NCBI GenBank assembly: GCA_034401795.1
Contig: CM067369.1
Location: 86,375,129 to 86,439,128 of the forward strand
Length of the DNA stretch: 64,000 bases
From: Chaetoderma sp. LZ-2023a
Taxonomy: Eukaryota > Mollusca > Caudofoveata > Chaetodermatida > Chaetodermatidae
Reading direction: 5' to 3'
Shown: one piece after another, positions 59,291-64,000 of the stretch
How positions within the stretch are numbered: the stretch's first letter is position 1
How the letters are laid out: each line of letters begins with the position of its first letter
Translations under genes and position numbers: made by a program
Notes under the pieces: generated by a model
Told to the model about the DNA's origin: nothing
Databases searched by the model: none
Seen by the model: the letters and a program-made list of their open reading frames with translations, nothing else

Positions 59291-60194
59291 ATTACAAATT
59301 GTTCAAAACAAAGTAATCCGAAAGCCGCGTTTTATAGTTTTACAGTTCGCGTTTTCCTCTCTCTCTCTCCAACGATATTTTCCTTTAGTAAAAGCTACGT
59401 AACATTCACCGCGCAAACGGCAACAAAATTAGAACAATAACGATTAAAAGAACAAACCATTTACATACGCATAGATTAAAGTAAGATTCAAATATAGCGA
59501 TAAATAAAGGTTCGTCGTCTGCTATTCAAGGGAGGTAACTTTCATGGTTTCGAAAAATATGTCAGATGTGTGCACACCCCTGAGCTACGCGCAAGAAATG
59601 AGTGAGATAAAATGCCAGTTTCATGAGCATGCCGATGCAAATGATACAGCGAATTCGTACACTTTAATTAAGTATCGATAAATCTAGAGGTTAAAATTAA
59701 AAATTTATGTCTGAGAATTTCGTCTGCTACTTACACGCCCTTGCAAAGTGAATCCAGGATCCAGTTCCTGTGTGTAGTTTCTGACCCAAAGGAAATGGCT
59801 TGTCTGCGCCTCACTATTAAAAACTTATCAAATGTGCCCACGCAGACACGCGGATTTGTCGAAACAACCACTTATATACTCAGACTAAAAAGGCGAGACC
59901 CCTTTCTGGCGTGTGAAGGACATTTTCCGAAAAATACCTACCAAGCATTATGGTCGGAAAACTTAATTCTTAAATAACTCTTAAATGATTCCAAAACGTT
60001 TTTCGGATTCGGAATCCCTGGCAAAACACAGTCGAAATGTGTACATATGCCCCTTTAAACGCAATTTCTAGGAAACGCTATTTAATTAATTACTGGCCTT
60101 ATTTGGTAAATTCAGCAAGTACGCCGGGGAAGAGTACACATGAATTCACACTCCAGGTTCAGTTCCAATCCCACTGCCCGCAAGCATCTCTGCG
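59291..60194. other. Unassigned, one unrecognised open frame
   Basis: A 78-codon + frame at 59741-59977 (TTTYILRLKRRDPFLACEGH) shows no recognised domain and no splice context. Treated as chance or relic. Confidence 0.3.
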
Positions 60195-60331
60195 GTGGGG
60201 TTGGGGGGCGGAGAGGGGTGCGGTGTGGTGTGTGTGTGTGTGTGGGGGGGGGTGTGTGGGGGTGGGAGGGGTGTGTGTGAAGGGGGTGTTGTGGTGGGGG
60301 TGGGGGGGCGGAGAGGGGTGCGGTGTGGTGT

Positions 60332-60429
<98 letters not shown>

Positions 60430-60495
60430 GGGGTGTGTGTGGGGTGGAGGGGGTGTTGGGGTGGGGTGGGGGGTGGGAGGGGGGGGGGGGTTGTT
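60195..60495. repeat. GT microsatellite with G-rich flanks
   Basis: A GT array of about 100 bp (60328-60428) between GGGGTGGGG-type segments; two similar G-rich modules (GGCGGAGAGGGGTGCGGTG) occur at 60208 and 60308. Long valine/cysteine and histidine/threonine frames are by-products. The sequence is capable of G-quadruplex and Z-DNA formation. Confidence 0.95.
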
Positions 60496-60905
60496 TGAGG
60501 GGATAGAGACTGACCAACTCAGAATTTTTATTACATTATGTAGTGTCATTTCGTTATTCCGTTGCACTGTCAGGAGAGCCAGTGGACTCTCCCAAATTAG
60601 TTGGCCTGTTCAACAGATAATTTGACTTGCTCTACCTACTAGGAGTGTACCACAGCCAGTCTCCACGAATCTATGCTTGAATTGGACTCTGACTGACGAG
60701 ATAGGAACTATTGATGTAATTGATAGTAAATGATTCTGTATCATTTTAGCTACAATAATCTCAAAATTAACACTCGTTCCACGTAAGCGAAATGCTTAGT
60801 TTGTCATTTTGACAGTGGCATTGTTATATTGGTATCCCAAGAAAAAATGATTTGTTAAGCTATACAGACGACAGAATACTTGTAAATACAAACCCAACCA
60901 TTATA

Positions 60906-61142
60906 TTAACCTTTTATCCGTCATATTAACCAAAAACGCCTTCTGCAGTGGTGAGACGTGTCCGTTTCCAGTCTGGGAGGGGATTGTTTTTTGAGGATTT
61001 ACCAATGGAATGACTGCCTCGATAACCGAGCCAGTCCTTCCAGTGGTAAATTTTTAAGGGAGGTCTTCTCTCGGTCTGCAAATGGACATTTCCATGAGAA
61101 AATTGAAATTTTCTTGAACAAATTTGAGTGTAAAAGGGTTAA
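60906..61142. repeat. TTAA-flanked MITE family E, best-bounded copy
   Basis: TTAACCTTTTATCC (60906) and GTAAAAGGGTTAA (61130-61142) form inverted termini next to TTAA on both sides. Inside are TCCGTTTCCAGTCTGGGAGG .. GGTCTGCAAATGGA and the hairpin GAATGACTGCCTCGATAACC .. CCAGTCCTTCCAGTGG. No coding capacity. TTAA targets and CCC-type ends recall piggyBac-type transposons. Confidence 0.8.
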
Positions 61143-61301
61143 GACCAAATAAAATAAATACTCACCATGAGTGCATATACGGTGTGAAAAGAACAAATTA
61201 TCTAGGCTGTCCCACAGGGCAACCCGTGCGCTAAAATTGGGCTGCCCTGCAGTAAACGGTGGTTGCCACGGACCGCAGGAACGTTGCATTTTCGTGGCCT
61301 G

Positions 61302-61504
61302 TTAGCTCTTTCACAACAAAGCCGGCCAGAACCGGCCTCTAGTGGTCTTGAGGAATACCAATGTGCTGGCCAAGAGATGACTACTTTTGGAGCCAGTCAT
61401 TCCAGTGGTAAATGTCCAAGGGTGTTCTTCTGTTGGCCTGCAAATGGACATTTAATAAGTAAATAATTTTATCTTTTGAAAAAATTTAGTCATTACAGGG
61501 TTAA
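61302..61504. repeat. TTAA-flanked MITE family E
   Basis: Left end TTAGCTCTTTCAC (diverged), TTGAGGAATACCA, GCTGGCCAAGAGATGAC, CCAGTCATTCCAGTGGTAAA, TTGGCCTGCAAATGGACATT, right end ATTACAGGGTTAA. Confidence 0.8.
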
Positions 61505-61669
61505 ACTATTAACTTGTATGTGATTTTAGTCTGCTTCCTGGGTTCGGCTTGGGGGGAGGGGGGAGTACATATGTCATAGTGTATCATGCATGTTTTACGC
61601 TCCTCATCTGTTTGTGCCGAACAAATTTTAATGTATATATAAACCCCATAGTACGTATGTAGATACTAT

Positions 61670-61877
61670 TTAACCATTACTGGCCTCTTCAATGGCCTTG
61701 AGGAATGTCAACAGATGACTGTTTCTGACGATTTATCACTGGAACGGCTGGCACGGTAACAGAGCAAGCCATTCCGGTGGTAAATTATCATGGGTAGTCT
61801 CCTCTTGGTGTGCAAATGGACATCCAATGAGCGAATGCTTTGATATTCTTGACAGAATCTAGCCTTTAAAGGCTTAA
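61670..61877. repeat. TTAA-flanked MITE family E
   Basis: TTAACCATTACTGG at the left, TTGAGGAATGTCA, the hairpin around CGGCTGGCACGGTAACAGAG .. CCATTCCGGTGGTAAA, TGTGCAAATGGACATCC, and CTTTAAAGGCTTAA at the right. Confidence 0.8.
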
Positions 61878-62219
61878 GCCCAATGCTATAATCATTATCC
61901 AGCAGCTACACAAAACAGACTCCACAATATCTCTGCATTATAAGGCTACAAGCTGTCATTATGTAAAATCCTATTCTTGTGTTACTGAAACTTCTATGTT
62001 TCAGTTTTATCTTTTGTCTCTGTATTCTATCTTTTCTCTAATCTATCCTTATTGCTCCTATCCTGCTAATCTCTCCTACTTTTCTAACCTCTGTCACCTT
62101 CATACTGATACTAATGGAACTCCTTGTGCTGTTCATGCATCCATGTTGGTCCCAAAATGCCGCATAATTATTATTTCGTCTTCTTTGTCGTACCATATCG
62201 ACCATGGGTAATGATTTAG
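61878..62219. other. Spacer / possible LINE 5' region
   Basis: Pyrimidine-rich stretch (62000-62110) ahead of the LINE below; may be its 5' UTR. No gene seen. Confidence 0.35.
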
Positions 62220-64000
62220 CTAGTTATCATGCGGCAATTGGGTTGTTTGACCTTTGATTTTTCAAAGTCAGCGGTCAAGGAGGCTTCAACGCTCTTATCC
62301 ATAATAGGTTACATTGTTTCCGTGGTGTTTATCGTACTATTCAACTAATGTCAATTCCTATTTATTGGCAGAACATAGTGTCTATCTTACTGGCATTCTC
62401 CATATTCCCACTTTTAGCTGGAGATGTAGAATCAAATCCAGGTCCTGCACCCAACAATGATGATCTTTCTATTGTACACTTAAATGTATATTGCATAAAA
62501 GATAAAATTCATCTTGTTGAGGCTAATCTTTCCAATTTTAGTATTATTGCCATTACTGAGAGCCATCTCACACCAACTATTAACAATAATATCGTTAAGT
62601 TTCCAGGCTTCCCGAAACCTTATCGTGGAGACCGTCACCAAGCGTAGGGAGGGTTATGAGTTTACATATTCGACAACACAGCAGTTACTCGTCGCACAGA
62701 GTACTAATGCACTGACGTCGAAATGATATGGATATAGGTCCATGATCGGCCCGAGGTGCCCATATGCATTACTTATCGGCCACCTAATACAATTATTGAT
62801 AAGTGGCAAGTCATATCAGAAAATTTAGACCATGTCCGGTATCTTAACCCAAGCAAAATTCTAATCCTACTTGGGGACCTAAATGAAGATCTTTTTAACC
62901 CGACCAAACACCACCTACGTGATATAATCACTACATTTGGGTTCCATCAGCTAATAAATGAAGTAACTAGGCCTGTATCGAATACCTTGATTGATCCAAT
63001 AATAATTAATGATAGAAGAATAGTAAAAGATAGCGCTGTAATCTCACCTTTCTGTAGTGATCGCACCCAGTTTATCTGGTCATAACATCGCAATACCCAA
63101 ATGTAAATCATACAAGCGACACATCTGGGATTATGGAGAAGTTGACTGGGGTAAACTGAGGAATGATTTGACCAACACATCCTGAACTATTCTTCTCAGT
63201 GAAAATGACGTTGACATATGGTGCCATACCATTACCACAAACATTATTCACGCAGCCAATACATGCATACCCAACACAATTGTAACAGTACACCCAACTG
63301 ATAAAGCGTGGATGTCAAATAAAATTAAGCACGAAATGAGGATCAGAGAAAAACATTTTAAGAAGTCATGGAAAACAAACCAAAAGAATGACATAACCAA
63401 ATTCAAGAAGCAGCGACGTCATGTAAACACTCTAGTTACACCGGCTAAACAGGAATTCAGAGATAAGACGGCCGAGAAAATAAAAAAATGGGCGCACAGG
63501 CTCCAAAGAGTGGTGAAACTGAGCAAATCTTTTTTATCTGACAAAAATTCAAACTTTAACGAAATACCACCCCTGAAGCGTGAAGATGGCTCGTTCGCCT
63601 ATGATCTTCCTGAAAAGACTAATCTACTTAACACTTATTTTGCCAGTATTGCTACAATAGACGACTCACAAGCCCAACTACCCGCTCTGCCATTACATAC
63701 AGAAACGGCCCTAAACTCTATAACTCTAACAACCACTGATATTTTAGATGTCCTATCCAACCTGGACACGTCCAAGCAATTGGTCCTGACCTGATAAGTC
63801 CAAAACTACTGGTGGAATATAAACAGGTTCTGGCCCCAATTTTGGCGCAATTTTTCAATCTTTCTCTTAGAGACTCTCATTTTCCAACTTCTTGGAAAGT
63901 GGCGAATGTAACGCTAGTCTTCAAAAAGGGAGATAAGAACTCATGTTCAAAATATCGACCAATATCGCTACTGAGTTGTTTAAGTAAAGTCATGGAAAGG
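62220..64000 (+). mobile_element. CR1-like LINE 5' part with 2A-like peptide, runs off window
   Basis: The + frame from 62348 starts with a hydrophobic segment (IVSILLAFSIFPLLA), then a 2A-like GDVESNPGP and an AP-endonuclease: SIVHLNVYCIKDKI, FSIIAITESHL, ITYRPPNTIIDKW and LILLGDLNEDL (the GD(L/F)N catalytic block, about 62875). Four in-frame stops lie between about 62645 and 62740, and frameshifts follow. The linker (WMSNKIKHEMRIREKHFKKS, 63312 on) leads to the RT start (IGPDLISPKLL and KYRPISLLSCLSKVMER) at the window edge. Organisation fits CR1-type LINEs; this copy is dead. Confidence 0.9.
62420..62446 (+). other. 2A-like ribosome-skipping motif in LINE
   Basis: GDVESNPGP matches the 2A consensus D-V/I-E-x-N-P-G-P exactly, where translation skips the bond between the last G and P. 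It is preceded by a hydrophobic leader and followed directly by the endonuclease domain. 2A-like sequences at this place are known from some CR1-type LINEs of sea urchins and other marine animals. Confidence 0.85.

Noticed and set aside
59741-59977. 78-codon + frame
   Set aside because: No domain, no splice context and no repeat partner.
60037-60625. Overlapping long frames on both strands rich in VCVC, HTHT and PPP
   Set aside because: Open only because the GT array and G-tracts lack stops in any frame.

Overview
The window reads as nuclear DNA of a marine invertebrate, most likely a mollusc. Introns are long and crowded with mobile elements, coding exons are short and carry GT..AG borders, microsatellites are abundant, and several repeat signatures (CAAGAGGCCCAA, CAAGGGAGATAAC, and a GGACGGACGG stretch followed by a GTATAAAAA-type ending) are ones I know from mollusc sequence. 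The species assignment is inference; the exon structures and repeats are read directly from the sequence. There are no rRNA genes, convincing tRNA genes or CRISPR arrays.

Host genes. Two genes could be rebuilt exon by exon, both on the minus strand. (1) POLE4, the histone-fold subunit of DNA polymerase epsilon: exon 1 at 3404-3583 and exon 2 at 1505-1589, with the last exon not securely found. (2) A coiled-coil protein matching CCDC152: eight exons between 52051 and 27621 whose phases all agree, giving about 307 codons, with a candidate AATAAA signal at 27406-27411. Its introns are loaded with transposons and take up more than a third of the window.

Layout. 1-3.7 kb: old repeat, then POLE4, whose intron 1 holds a perfect 385-bp palindrome. 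3.7-6.2 kb: two CR1/L2-type LINE fragments. 6.85-8.84 kb: an old copy of a long-LTR element. 8.8-14.4 kb: a stack of nested debris (MITE, LINE carrying a SINE, Ty3/gypsy fossil, further LINE pieces). 14.4-18.5 kb: AT-rich and microsatellite DNA, one unrecognised ORF, and a two-unit dispersed repeat. 18.5-24.3 kb: a LINE fragment, then a Ty3/gypsy fossil with very long LTR. 24.4-27.6 kb: mostly unassigned, with one decayed coding stretch. 27.6-52.05 kb: CCDC152, whose introns contain an LTR copy with a 5-bp target duplication (27.99-29.80 kb), a whole-looking Tc1/mariner element with an intact 341-aa DD34E transposase (31.62-33.27 kb), several copies of a CRE-motif hairpin MITE, TTAA-flanked MITEs and a minus-strand LINE (45.9-49.0 kb). 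52-55.7 kb: gene flank and a LINE tail. 55.7-58.0 kb: another long-LTR copy. 58-62.2 kb: microsatellites, a LINE relic and three clustered TTAA-flanked MITEs. 62.2-64.0 kb: the 5' part of a LINE with a 2A-like peptide, running off the window.

Nothing here works as an operon. The biology is two conserved housekeeping-type genes embedded in a dense transposon landscape. The most notable items are the perfect palindrome, the seemingly intact Tc1/mariner element, the long-LTR gypsy family with four copies, the two MITE families and the 2A-bearing LINE.
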